Below, piece by piece: positions 48,258 through 56,893 of a stretch of DNA of 64,000 bases. The first letter of the stretch is position 1, and the number at the start of each line of letters is the position of its first letter. Made by a program: the position numbers and the translations under genes. Origin of the DNA: Halomonas sp. McH1-25 (GTDB lineage: Bacteria; Pseudomonadota; Gammaproteobacteria; Pseudomonadales; Halomonadaceae). The DNA lies in NCBI RefSeq assembly GCF_022348165.1, contig NZ_JAKRFI010000002.1, positions 124,001-188,000 of the forward strand, in the 5' to 3' direction. Below the pieces are notes generated by a model, which saw only the letters and a list, made by a program, of their open reading frames with translations, had not been told where the DNA came from and ran no database searches.

Positions 48258-49106
48258 CTATATTGAAAGCTCTTCCAGACGTTGGTAGAGATCGCTCACG
48301 GTATCGATACGGTGGCGGCCTACGGTCAAGCGTAGGTGAAGCAGCCCATTGGCCAGTAGGCAGACCAGGCTCATGGCGCTGGCATAGCTATCGAAAGCCG
48401 ACACGCTATCGAGCGGACACTCCAAATGCCAATCAATCCCTTTCCCATACTTCTTGGCGCTGGGGTCAGCAACCAGCAGGACACGGCAGGGCATTGTATC
48501 GAGCGCCTTCATCATGGCATCGAAGATGCTCGGACGGCGCCGGAACCCGAAAACAATGACCATATCGTTGCAAGTCAGCCCAGCCAATTCCTCCGCCAAC
48601 GACTGGTTGGGCTCGGGGGCGAGACTCACTTGTTCGCGGGCCTGGATCAATTGTTGGCGACAGTGCATCGCCAAGGGATAGCTGTTGCGAAAGCCAACCA
48701 CGACGATGCGCCGGGCCACGTCCAGGAAGTCGATAATTTCGGCGAAGTCCTGGGGAGCGATATCAGCAAAACAGCGGCTTAGGTTGTCGAGTTCGCGCTG
48801 TGCGTGCCGCCTGAAACGCTCTCCGTCATTGCCCACTGCACGTGCATCGGTGACCAATGGTACGCCCAGGCTGCGCAACTCCCGGGCGTGGGCCCGTACG
48901 GCCTGGAAACTGGCGAAGCCCAAGCGCTTGAACAGTCGGCTAACCGTGGACTTGGACACCCCGGTGAGGCGCGACAGATCGGCGGCACTGTAGACGGCAA
49001 GGTCATCGAAATGGTCCAGGATGAAGCCAGCGACACGCTTCTCCTGGGCGCTAAGTTCTTCGAATTGCGCGTGAATGCGTTGGCCAATGTGCGGTTGTGG
49101 TGTCAT
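48258..49106 (-). CDS. RpiR family regulator in the ureide island
   Basis: The 282-residue protein has an N-terminal HTH_6 (LSRLTGVSKSTVSRLFKRLGFASFQAVRAHAREL, about 43-77) and a degenerate SIS domain (VVVGFRNSYPLAMHCRQQL; MVIVFGFRRRPSIFDAMMKALD), where the usual GxGxS loop is replaced by GFRNS. It is transcribed toward the ABC importer (238-base gap) and probably controls it. The ligand is unknown; a SIS domain can bind small non-sugar ligands in nitrogen clusters. No other copy is near. Confidence 0.87.
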   Translation of the reverse strand: MTPQPHIGQRIHAQFEELSAQEKRVAGFILDHFDDLAVYSAADLSRLTGVSKSTVSRLFKRLGFASFQAVRAHARELRSLGVPLVTDARAVGNDGERFRRHAQRELDNLSRCFADIAPQDFAEIIDFLDVARRIVVVGFRNSYPLAMHCRQQLIQAREQVSLAPEPNQSLAEELAGLTCNDMVIVFGFRRRPSIFDAMMKALDTMPCRVLLVADPSAKKYGKGIDWHLECPLDSVSAFDSYASAMSLVCLLANGLLHLRLTVGRHRIDTVSDLYQRLEELSI

Positions 49107-49210
49107 GACAGTCCCTGTAGCCCCGAATCCCCCTAACGTTCCGGCCTAACATGCACCGGAACGCGCGATTCGAGTCTACCCGATAATGACTGTGACGGCC
49201 GAGCCGCGTC

Positions 49211-50146
49211 TCAACCCTGCCACGGGTGATGCTCCGCCCAGTGGCGCGCGATGTCCACGCGGCGCGTGACCCAGACCCGATCGTGGGACTCGATGTGGTC
49301 GAGAAAGCGCTGCAGACCACGGAAGCGTCCGGGGCGGCCGATCAGGCGACAATGCAAGCCAATCGACAACATCTTGGGCGACTCCTCGCCTTCGGCATAC
49401 AGCACGTCGAAGGCGTCGCGCAGGTAGGTGAAGAAGTGCTCGCCGGTATTGAAGCCCTGCGGCGTGGCAAAGCGCATGTCGTTGGTATCCAGGGTATAGG
49501 GCACCACCAGGTGGGTGTGCGTCTCGCCCTGACTGTCCTGCTCGCGCGTCCAGAACGGCAGATCGTCGCCATAGTAGTCGCTGTCGTAGAGGAAACTGCC
49601 CTGATCGAGAACCAGACGACGCGTGTTGGGGCTGTCGCGACCGGTGTACCAGCCCAGTGGCTTTTCGCCGTAGAGCGTCTGGAATATCTCGATGGCACGC
49701 TGCATGTGGTCGCGCTCGACGTTCTCCGGCATCCCCTGATAGTGCAGCCAGCGCCAGCCGTGGCAGGCAACCTCGTGGCCGAGCTCCTTGAAGGCCTGGG
49801 CAACCTCGGGATTGCGCTCGAGCGCCATGGCCACACCGAAGACCGTCAACGGTAGGCCACGGCGCTCGAACTCGTTGAGGATGCGCCAGACGCCGGCGCG
49901 TGAGCCATACTCATAGATCGATTCCATGCTCAAGTGACGCTCGGGGTAGGCCTCGGCGCCAACGATCTCGGACAGGAACTTCTCGGAGTGGCTGTCGCCG
50001 TGTAGCACACAGTTCTCGCCACCTTCCTCGTAGTTGAGCACGAACTGGACGGCAATACGGGCCTGTCCGGGCCAGTTGGCCTGGGGTGGCGTACCGCCGT
50101 AACCGATCAGGTCACGGGGATAACCGGAGTCTCTTCCTGACGTCAT
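49211..50146 (-). CDS. puuE: Allantoinase, polysaccharide deacetylase type (PuuE)
   Basis: The 311-residue protein of the NodB-like deacetylase fold matches the cofactor-light allantoinase PuuE: YPRDLIGYGGTPPQANWPGQARIAVQFVLNYEEGGENCVLHGD at the N-terminus, then GHEVACHGWRWLHYQG and GWYTGRDSPNTRRLVLDQGSFLYDSDYYGDDLPFW. It opens allantoin to allantoate. ATG 50146 follows AAAGGAAT; two upstream in-frame starts (50173, 50212) are less likely. It is divergent from the racemase gene, with a TTGTATACAA-type site on each side of the gap. Confidence 0.95.
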   Translation of the reverse strand: MTSGRDSGYPRDLIGYGGTPPQANWPGQARIAVQFVLNYEEGGENCVLHGDSHSEKFLSEIVGAEAYPERHLSMESIYEYGSRAGVWRILNEFERRGLPLTVFGVAMALERNPEVAQAFKELGHEVACHGWRWLHYQGMPENVERDHMQRAIEIFQTLYGEKPLGWYTGRDSPNTRRLVLDQGSFLYDSDYYGDDLPFWTREQDSQGETHTHLVVPYTLDTNDMRFATPQGFNTGEHFFTYLRDAFDVLYAEGEESPKMLSIGLHCRLIGRPGRFRGLQRFLDHIESHDRVWVTRRVDIARHWAEHHPWQG

Positions 50147-50216
50147 GGCAGGATTCCTTTTGTTGTCGGCCATCGTTGCGGAGTGGAACGGCACTCGACA
50201 CAGCATGACCACGATA

Positions 50217-50226
50217 AAGTATACAA
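50217..50226. promoter_or_regulatory. TTGTATAC-type operator upstream of puuE
   Basis: AAGTATACAA (TTGTATACTT on the minus strand) lies 71 bases before the puuE start. It matches the shared element at eight of ten bases. Confidence 0.6.
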
Positions 50227-50342
50227 TTAAAACCTAGCCTGTATTCAGTTTTGCTGCAAGACCTGGCGGCCTATATGCCCGGCTGGTTCACGGGGAACAT
50301 GACCGCAAGTGCCCGTTGCACTGACAAGAACCTTGCCTTACT

Positions 50343-50352
50343 TTGTGTACAA
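50343..50352. promoter_or_regulatory. TTGTGTACAA operator upstream of the racemase gene
   Basis: TTGTGTACAA lies 49 bases before the racemase start and matches the shared element at nine of ten bases. It is on the other side of the puuE-racemase divergent gap from the site at 50217. Confidence 0.62.
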
Positions 50353-50400
50353 GAACACTTTTTATCGTGAACAAAAGGCATTCGCTACCAAGGATCATCG

Positions 50401-51144
50401 ATGCACCTCAGAGTCATCAACCCCAACACCACGGCGAGCATGACTCGCAAGATCGGCGAGGCGGCCAGCCGCATCGCCGCGCCGGGCACGCAGGTCACCG
50501 CCACCAACCCGGCCAGTGGTCCGGTCTCCATCGAGAGCCACTTCGACGAAGCGGTCAGTGCCGTGGGCGTCGCCGACGAAATCCGCGCCGGCGAGCGCGA
50601 GCGGGTGGATGCCTATATCATCGCCTGCTTCGGCGACCCGGGGCTGCTCGCCGCCCGCGAACTGACCCGCGCGCCGGTGATCGGCATCGCCGAAGCGGCA
50701 TTCCACATGGCCACGCTGATTAGTACGCGCTTCTCCATCGTCACCACGCTGGGGCGCACCGGCATCATCGCCGAGCATCTATTGCAGAGCTACGGCTTTG
50801 CCCATCACTGCCGCCGGGTGCGTGCCGCCGAGATTCCGGTGCTCGACCTGGAGAACAACGGGGCCAGCGCCCTGGACCGGGTGATCGCCGAGTGCCGTCG
50901 CGCCCGCGACGAGGACGGCATCGGCGCCATCGTGCTGGGCTGTGGCGGCATGGCCGACCTGACCGAAGAAATCAGCGAGGCCGTGGGGTTGCCCGTCGTC
51001 GAAGGCGTCACTGCCGCGGTCAAGCTGGCCGAGGCGCTGGTCGGGCTGGGGCTGGGTACCAGTAAGCATGGCGACCTGGCCTTTCCGCGGCCCAAGCCGT
51101 TCAGTGGGGAATTCGAGCGCTTTTCGCACCTGAAGAACGACTGA
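50401..51144 (+). CDS. hpxA: Allantoin/hydantoin racemase (Asp/Glu racemase family)
   Basis: The 247-residue two-thiol racemase has catalytic cysteines in IIACFGDPG (about 75) and VLGCGGMADL (about 180), and the family start LRVINPNTTASMTRKI. In purine-using bacteria such a protein (HpxA) interconverts (R)- and (S)-allantoin so that all allantoin reaches allantoinase. The name is by context; a hydantoin racemase is the alternative. It reads toward the two NCS1 permeases. Confidence 0.86.
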   Translation: MHLRVINPNTTASMTRKIGEAASRIAAPGTQVTATNPASGPVSIESHFDEAVSAVGVADEIRAGERERVDAYIIACFGDPGLLAARELTRAPVIGIAEAAFHMATLISTRFSIVTTLGRTGIIAEHLLQSYGFAHHCRRVRAAEIPVLDLENNGASALDRVIAECRRARDEDGIGAIVLGCGGMADLTEEISEAVGLPVVEGVTAAVKLAEALVGLGLGTSKHGDLAFPRPKPFSGEFERFSHLKND

Positions 51145-51258
51145 GATCGCTTGAGCGATCCATAAAAACAATGACATGCAGCACGCCGCAAGAACATTTA
51201 CCGGTAGTCCCGGTAAGTGACAACAACATGGATAACCATCCCTTGCGAGGTAACTATC

Positions 51259-52635
51259 ATGCATGACCCGTCCCTTCCTCCCCGGGCGGCTCCGGGGGTG
51301 ACTGCAGCCCTGCAATCACCCACCGCCACCAAGGCCGCCGGCGAAGAATCGCTGGCACCTCAGAAAACCCGCATCATGGGGCGTTTCTCCTACCTGCTGG
51401 CGTGGTTCGGCGGGTGCGTCTCGATCGGTACCTTCACCATGGGCTCGAGCGTGGTGGGTACGCTCAACCTGCTGCAGGCGACCCTGGCCATCGCCATCGG
51501 CTGCTTCGTGATCGGGATAGCGCTGACCCTCAATGGCGCGGCCGGCTACAAGTACGGCATTCCCTTCATGGTCCAGGCGCGCAGCGCGTTCGGCTTCAGT
51601 GGCACGCGCTTTCCCGGCCTGGTGCGCGCAGTGCCCGCCATCGTCTGGTACGGCTTCCAGAGCTGGATCGGCGCCGGCGCGCTGAACATGGTCTCGGCCA
51701 CGCTGTTCGGCTTCGACAACCTGGTGTTCTACTTCATTGCCTTCCAGTTGCTGCAGATCGGCCTGTCGGTACTGGGTTTCCAGGGCATCAAGTGGCTGGA
51801 GAACATCGGTAGCGGCTTCATCCTCTGCTCGCTGGTCTACATGTTCTATAGCACCGTCGAGCGCTACGGCAGCGAGCTTTCCGCCAGCCTGCTGACCATG
51901 GAAGGCAGCTGGGGGTTGCCGTTCTGGGGCGCGACCATGCTGTTTCTGGGTATCTACAGCACCATGATGCTCAACGTCAGCGACTATTCCCGCGAGCTCA
52001 AGCACGGCAGCGGCCCGGGCCTGCTGACCACGCTGTACTCCATGTCGATCCTGCCGTGCACCCTGTTCATGGGCCTGATCGGTTTCATGGTCTCGGAGGC
52101 GACCGGCGTGGCCGACCCCATCCAGGTGTTCGCCAACGCCGTGGACAATACGCCGCTGCTGATGACCACGCTGCTGTTCATCGCCTTCGCCCAGGTCACT
52201 ACCAACGTGCTCAACAATGTGGTGCCGCCGACCTACGTGCTGATGGACACCTTCAAGCTGAAGTACCGTACCGCCTCGGTCGTCGTCGGCCTGCTGGCCT
52301 TCGCCACCTTCCCCTGGGAACTGGTCAAGGACGAGTCGGCGGCCGGCCTGCAATTGTTCGTGCAGACCTACTCGGCCTTCCTCGGCCCGATCTTCGCCGT
52401 GCTGGTGGTGGATTACTACCTGATCCGCCGGCGTACGCTGGACGTCGACAAGCTCTACGACGAAGCCGGGCCCTACCGGGGCGTGAACTACGCGGCAATC
52501 ATCGCCTCGCTGGTCGGCGCCGCCGTGGCGTTGAGCGTGTCGTCGATCTCCTGGTATGCCAGCCTGATCCCCGCGGGGCTGATCTACCTGCTGCTGATGC
52601 GCTACTGGGCGCCCTGTCAGCGCTTCTGTCAGTGA
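51259..52635 (+). CDS. NCS1 family nucleobase/allantoin permease 1
   Basis: The 458-residue carrier with about 12 helices belongs to the nucleobase:cation symporter-1 family. It has the GRFSYLLAWFGGCVSIGTFTMGSS first helix, YGIPFMVQARSAFGFSGTRFPGL (the loop typical of the family) and WYGFQSWIGAGALN. It likely imports urate, allantoin or a pyrimidine or purine base; context favours allantoin or urate. ATG 51259 follows GAGG; 51217 is an alternative with no ribosome site. Confidence 0.88.
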   Translation: MHDPSLPPRAAPGVTAALQSPTATKAAGEESLAPQKTRIMGRFSYLLAWFGGCVSIGTFTMGSSVVGTLNLLQATLAIAIGCFVIGIALTLNGAAGYKYGIPFMVQARSAFGFSGTRFPGLVRAVPAIVWYGFQSWIGAGALNMVSATLFGFDNLVFYFIAFQLLQIGLSVLGFQGIKWLENIGSGFILCSLVYMFYSTVERYGSELSASLLTMEGSWGLPFWGATMLFLGIYSTMMLNVSDYSRELKHGSGPGLLTTLYSMSILPCTLFMGLIGFMVSEATGVADPIQVFANAVDNTPLLMTTLLFIAFAQVTTNVLNNVVPPTYVLMDTFKLKYRTASVVVGLLAFATFPWELVKDESAAGLQLFVQTYSAFLGPIFAVLVVDYYLIRRRTLDVDKLYDEAGPYRGVNYAAIIASLVGAAVALSVSSISWYASLIPAGLIYLLLMRYWAPCQRFCQ

Positions 52636-52723
52636 ATCGATGCCCGACACGATATACAGCTCCTGCACCCCCGTTCGTCCCTAGTCGAACGAGGCGCCTC
52701 ACCAAGAACAACGAGTGAACGAT

Positions 52724-54196
52724 ATGTCCGACAACGACCTAGCGATCCGCAACATCGACCCGGCGCTGTACAACGCCGACCTGGCTCCGCTCAAGCCCCA
52801 GGACAGAAACTGGGGCGCCTTCGAGATATTCAACGTCTGGTCCAACGACATCCAGAGCCTGTTCGGCTATACCCTGGCGGCGTCGCTGTTTCTCAGTTAT
52901 GGCCTGAACGGCTGGGCGGTGATGGCGGCCATCATCCTGGCCGGCGTGGTGGTGATGTTCCTGGTCAATCTCTCGGGGCGGCCCAGCGTGAAATACGGCA
53001 TTCCCTTCCCGGTCCTGGTGCGCGCCAGCATGGGAGTGAAGGGCGCCAACCTGCCGGCGATGCTGCGTGCGATCATCGGCATCTTCTGGTACGGCGTGCA
53101 GACCTATTTCGCCTCGACCGCCGTGGCGCTGCTGATTACCGCCCTGTTCGGCGGCGGCGAAGGCGCCACCTTCCTCGGTCTGTCGGGCGTGGCGTGGCTG
53201 TCCTTCGCCATCGTTTGGGTGTTCCAGATGGCGATCTTCTGGCAGGGTATCGAGCCCATCAAGCGCTTCCTCAACTGGGCCGGTCCGCTGGTCTATGTGG
53301 TCATGCTGGTACTGATGGGCGTGGTCTGGTATCAGGCCGGTGGCGAACTGATCCCCGCCATCGGCGGCATCTTCCAGGGCAGTGGCACGGAGGGTGGCGG
53401 CATCGGCGCCTTCCTGGCCATCGTCGGCACCATGATCGCCTACTTCGCGGCGGTAGTGATCAACTTCGGCGATTTCAGCCGCTTCGTGACCAGCGAGCGC
53501 CAGATGAAGCTCGGCAACCTGCTGGGGTTGCCGCTGAACGTGGCGTTCTTCTCGTTCATCGCGCTGATCATCACGGCCGGGACGATCGTGCTGTTCGGTG
53601 AGGCGCTGACCAACCCGGCGGATATCGTCGCACGTGTCGACTCCCTGCCGCTGACCATCGTCGCCGCCCTGACCTTTTTCGCGGCAACCGTGGGCATCAA
53701 TCTGGTGGCCAACTTCATTCCGCCGGCCTACGACCTGGCCAACCTGTTCCCCAGCAGGATCAGTTTCCGTGTCGGCGGTTTGATCACGGCGATCCTGGCC
53801 TTCTTTATCGGCGGCCTATGGGTCGCGGTAATCAGCCAGATCGGCATTCCCGGCTTCGTCAACGCCATCGGCGCCATCATTGCCCCCTTCTACGGCATCA
53901 TCGTCGCCGACTACTATCTGGTGAAGCGTCAGCAACTCGACATGGAGCAGCTGTTCTCCTCCAGTCCCGACGGCGCCTATCACTACACCAAGGGCTGGAA
54001 TCGCAAGGCGCTGGCCGCCTTCGGCATGGCCGCCGTGTTCTCGCTGGCCACGGTGCTGGTACCGGCGCTGGGCAGCTTGGGTGGCTACGCCTGGCTGATC
54101 GGCGCGGCCTTGGGTGGGCTGTTCTATTACGGGCTGATGCGTCAGGACGTCGCCCTGGCTGGCTCTCCTGCCCCCGCTCCCAAAGACCACACCTGA
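52724..54196 (+). CDS. NCS1 family nucleobase/allantoin permease 2
   Basis: The 490-residue carrier has the NCS1 pattern LKPQDRNWGAFEIFNVWSNDIQSLFGYTLAASLFL, YGIPFPVLVRASMGVKGANLPAMLRAIIGIFWYGVQTYF and a conserved N in NFGDFSRFV. It is about 88 bases after permease 1 and differs strongly from it (it keeps the DRNWG N-terminus of the PucI-like allantoin transporters), so two substrates are likely, such as allantoin and urate. GTG 52715 is an alternative start. Confidence 0.9.
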   Translation: MSDNDLAIRNIDPALYNADLAPLKPQDRNWGAFEIFNVWSNDIQSLFGYTLAASLFLSYGLNGWAVMAAIILAGVVVMFLVNLSGRPSVKYGIPFPVLVRASMGVKGANLPAMLRAIIGIFWYGVQTYFASTAVALLITALFGGGEGATFLGLSGVAWLSFAIVWVFQMAIFWQGIEPIKRFLNWAGPLVYVVMLVLMGVVWYQAGGELIPAIGGIFQGSGTEGGGIGAFLAIVGTMIAYFAAVVINFGDFSRFVTSERQMKLGNLLGLPLNVAFFSFIALIITAGTIVLFGEALTNPADIVARVDSLPLTIVAALTFFAATVGINLVANFIPPAYDLANLFPSRISFRVGGLITAILAFFIGGLWVAVISQIGIPGFVNAIGAIIAPFYGIIVADYYLVKRQQLDMEQLFSSSPDGAYHYTKGWNRKALAAFGMAAVFSLATVLVPALGSLGGYAWLIGAALGGLFYYGLMRQDVALAGSPAPAPKDHT

Positions 54197-54205
54197 AACG
54201 ACATC

Positions 54206-54229
54206 GCCCCGGCTGGAATTGACCGGGGC
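54206..54229. terminator. Hairpin between permease 2 and gntR
   Basis: GCCCCGG-ctggaattga-CCGGGGC forms a seven-pair stem in the 54-base convergent gap; the T tract is poor. Confidence 0.55.
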
Positions 54230-54250
54230 AATGCGTCCGAAAGGCAGGGG

Positions 54251-55006
54251 TTACAATGCGAAGATCTGGCGCAGGTCCGGCACTTCGTCTTCCTGCTCGT
54301 CGATCGACAACGATGCCTCGATGGCCTTGAGGTGACGCCCCATGAACGCCGTGGCGCGATCCGCCTTGCCGGCTTCGAGGTAGCTGATCAGGTCGTCGTG
54401 ATCGTGGGACTCGCAGCCCAGGTGACCCGACGAGCCATAGACGGCGAGGATCAGCGAGGAACGCGAGCACAGCCGGCCGATGAACTCGGCCAGCGCGGTA
54501 TTGCCCGATAGTTGCGCCAAGCGTTCATGAAACTCGGCCGAAAGCTTGATCGCCGTGCTCTGCTCGCCACTTTTCAATGCCTTGCGTTCACGCGCCGCCA
54601 GGTCGCGAAGTTCGCGAGCGTCGGCTGCGGTCATCCGCCGCGCCACGGCTTCCATGACGCCACACTCCACCATTTGCCGGGCCGCGAAGACATCGCGCGC
54701 CTCTTCGGCGGTGGGCCGGGTGACGCTGGCGCCGCGCCGCGGGGTCAGCGTCACCAGGTGCTCCAGCGCGAGACGCTGGAGAATCTTGCGGATACCGGTA
54801 CGGCTGACGCCGAACACTTCGGCCAAGGCATCCTCGCGCAGGCGCGCACCGGGGCGCAGCCTGTGCTCGACGATGGCATCGCTGATGGTGCGGTAGATGG
54901 CATCGTGACGCTCGGCCCCGTCACCGTTCTTGCCACGGCGTCGCTTGGGCACCGTGTCGTCGCTGCCGTTGCCCACACTGTCAGTCGTGTGCTGGGGCTC
55001 GGTCAT
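54251..55006 (-). CDS. GntR family (FCD-type) regulator of the ureide island
   Basis: The 251-residue regulator has a winged HTH (about 30-105, LREDALAEVFGVSRTGIRKILQRLALEHLVTLTPRRGASV) and a C-terminal FCD helical sensor (about 110-235) with metal-binding residues in FHERLAQLSGN and HDHDDLISYLEAGKADRATAFMGRHL. FCD-type GntR repressors bind palindromes of the TTGTATACAA kind. ATG 55006 is chosen over 55063. The shared element at five nearby promoters, one of them its own, makes it the likely local regulator, probably relieved by a ureide intermediate. Confidence 0.9.
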   Translation of the reverse strand: MTEPQHTTDSVGNGSDDTVPKRRRGKNGDGAERHDAIYRTISDAIVEHRLRPGARLREDALAEVFGVSRTGIRKILQRLALEHLVTLTPRRGASVTRPTAEEARDVFAARQMVECGVMEAVARRMTAADARELRDLAARERKALKSGEQSTAIKLSAEFHERLAQLSGNTALAEFIGRLCSRSSLILAVYGSSGHLGCESHDHDDLISYLEAGKADRATAFMGRHLKAIEASLSIDEQEDEVPDLRQIFAL

Positions 55007-55041
55007 GATCAGGTTTCCCACTCTTCTCGTCGATGGGCCCA

Positions 55042-55051
55042 TTGTATATGC
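55042..55051. promoter_or_regulatory. Partial TTGTATA operator upstream of gntR
   Basis: TTGTATATGC, preceded by A, keeps the left half (TTGTATA) of the shared element 36 bases before the gntR start. It would allow autoregulation. It is the weakest of the five copies. Confidence 0.45.
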
Positions 55052-55093
55052 ATAAGCAGGCAATCGACGACTCGCCCCGCACAGACGTTGGGC

Positions 55094-56323
55094 TCACGGC
55101 GCCTGCCAGGCGGCAATCGCCTCGCGCTCCTCGTCGGTCATCTGGGTCATGTTACCCAATGGCATGTAGCCGCTGGCGACGACCTGCTTGATCTGCGCGA
55201 TCTGACTGAGCAGTTGCTGCGAAGATTCCAGAACGACGCCGGCCGGTGCGGCAGTGAACCCAGGATGCTCGGGCGTCTGGGCATGGCACTGCACGCAGCG
55301 CGCATCCATGATGGCATGCACCTGCTCCAGGTCGGGCCCGGTATCGGCGGCTTCCATGGCTGCAGCGTCATTTCCTGCAGCCGGCGCATTGCCGCCGCTG
55401 GGCGCGGCGATCCACACATTGAGCAGGATTAACACGACCCCGGCTACGGGATAGGCCGGCTTGATGCTGCCGGCATGCATCAGCACGAAGAACTGGCGGA
55501 TCAACGCCCCGGCGAAGATGAACAGCGTCATGATCAGCCATGCATGCTCATGCGAATACATGAACGAATAATGGTTGCTGAGCATCAGCAGCACGACGGG
55601 CAGCGTGAAGTAGGTGTTGTGCACCGAGCGCTGCTTGCCGCGCTTGCCATCGAGCGGATCGGGCGTCTCGCCGGCCTTCATGGCCTTCACCATGCGTCGC
55701 TGGCCGGGAATGATCCAGAAGAACACGTTGGCCGACATCGCCGTGGCCATCACCGCCCCGGTGAGCAGGAAGGCAGCGCGCCCGGCAAATATCTGCGTAC
55801 TCAGGTAGGCGACCAGGACCATCATCACGGCCACCGCCACGCTGAGCAGGCCGTCGCGCTCCATGTTGGGGCTGAGACGCTTGCACAGCTCGTTGTAGAT
55901 CACCCAGCCTCCCAGTAGGAACAGCAACGCCACGAGATTGGCCTGCCAACCGGTCATGTTGGCGGCCCAGGCCCAGTTGGCAGCAGGGTCGATCAGGTAG
56001 AACTCGGGATTGGCCAGGTACAGGGTGATGAACAGGGCAAAACCCGACAGCCAGGTGGTGTAGGCCTTCCAGAACGACCAGTGCAGGTCGTCCGGCAGCT
56101 TGTCCGGGCTCGTGGCATATTTCTGGTTATGGTAGAAGCCGCCGCCGTGGACCGCCCACATCTCGCCGAAGATCCCCTTGCGCTGGTCCTCGGCCGCCCT
56201 GGGTGGGCGTAGGCTGTTATCCAGCATGACGAAGTAGATCGACTCGCCGATCCAGGCGATGGCGGCAATGACATGCAGCCAGCGCAGCAGCATGTTAAGA
56301 AAATCCTGGAGATACGCTTCCAT
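55094..56323 (-). CDS. puuD: Membrane urate hydroxylase PuuD with cytochrome c domain
   Basis: The 409-residue protein has eight helices and the urate oxidase N-domain of the DUF989 type (WLHVIAAIAWIGESIYFVMLDNSL, WAVHGGGFYHNQKY). It ends in a C-terminal cytochrome c domain with CXXCH in CVQCHAQTPEHPG (about 339-344) and an axial Met in GYMPLGNMTQMTDEE (about 390). It oxidises urate to 5-hydroxyisourate, passing electrons to the respiratory chain rather than directly to oxygen. It ends 87 bases upstream of the gntR start, and uraH lies just before it. Confidence 0.95.
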   Translation of the reverse strand: MEAYLQDFLNMLLRWLHVIAAIAWIGESIYFVMLDNSLRPPRAAEDQRKGIFGEMWAVHGGGFYHNQKYATSPDKLPDDLHWSFWKAYTTWLSGFALFITLYLANPEFYLIDPAANWAWAANMTGWQANLVALLFLLGGWVIYNELCKRLSPNMERDGLLSVAVAVMMVLVAYLSTQIFAGRAAFLLTGAVMATAMSANVFFWIIPGQRRMVKAMKAGETPDPLDGKRGKQRSVHNTYFTLPVVLLMLSNHYSFMYSHEHAWLIMTLFIFAGALIRQFFVLMHAGSIKPAYPVAGVVLILLNVWIAAPSGGNAPAAGNDAAAMEAADTGPDLEQVHAIMDARCVQCHAQTPEHPGFTAAPAGVVLESSQQLLSQIAQIKQVVASGYMPLGNMTQMTDEEREAIAAWQAP

Positions 56324-56373
56324 AATTGGCTCTCGTCTCGAGCGGTTTATTGTTGGATTCGTCGCCGGCGCGA

Positions 56374-56727
56374 CTAGCTGCCCCGGTAAGTCGAATAGCC
56401 GAAGGGCGAGAGCAGCAGCGGCACATGATAGTGCTGGCCGGCATCGGACACGCCAAAGCGCAGCGGGATGCGATTCAGAAAACGCGGCGAGCTGCCCTTG
56501 TCGCCCTGGGCGTCCAGATATTCGCCAGCATGGAACAGCAGTTCATATTCTCCCGCAGTGAAGGCGTCGCCCTCCAGAATCGGGGCGTCGCAGCGTCCAT
56601 CATCGTTGGTCGTCACCTCGCCGAGCCGGGTGCGCTGCCCTTCATCGATACGGAAGATCTCGATACGCAGACCGTGTCCCGGGCAGCCCCGGGCAGTGTC
56701 CAGCACATGTGTCGTCAGGCGTCCCAT
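56374..56727 (-). CDS. uraH: 5-hydroxyisourate hydrolase
   Basis: The 117-residue transthyretin-like enzyme carries H7 in TTHVLDTARG, the HYHVPLLLSPFGYSTYRGS end with the diagnostic YRGS C-terminus, and FRI-type substrate residues. It hydrolyses 5-hydroxyisourate to OHCU. GAGGAG precedes ATG 56727. It precedes puuD in one transcript, with a 50-base gap. Confidence 0.97.
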   Translation of the reverse strand: MGRLTTHVLDTARGCPGHGLRIEIFRIDEGQRTRLGEVTTNDDGRCDAPILEGDAFTAGEYELLFHAGEYLDAQGDKGSSPRFLNRIPLRFGVSDAGQHYHVPLLLSPFGYSTYRGS

Positions 56728-56835
56728 GGTGGCGCTCCTCTTGTTCCGGTCATATCGGGCGATAGCGACATGCTCCGATGCCGCTATTATATGAAGACCG
56801 TTTTAACGCCAAAAGCGATACAGTTCAAAGTTTTT

Positions 56836-56845
56836 TTGTATACAG
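56836..56845. promoter_or_regulatory. TTGTATACAG operator in the uraH/uraD divergent gap
   Basis: TTGTATACAG matches nine of ten bases of the shared element. It lies 49 bases before uraD and 109 before uraH, so it could control both. The surrounding gap is AT-rich. Confidence 0.65.
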
Positions 56846-56893
56846 TTTTATATTAACGTTTCTCGAACCATTCGCTAGCCAAGGACAACAAGC

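Noticed and set aside
50310-50340. Possible sigma-54 element before the racemase gene (TGACAAGAACCTTGCC)
   Set aside because: The essential GG at -24 is absent.
51316-52668. Minus-strand open frame of about 450 codons
   Set aside because: It is antisense to NCS1 permease 1 and has the Gln/His/Arg-rich composition of a reverse reading of membrane helices.
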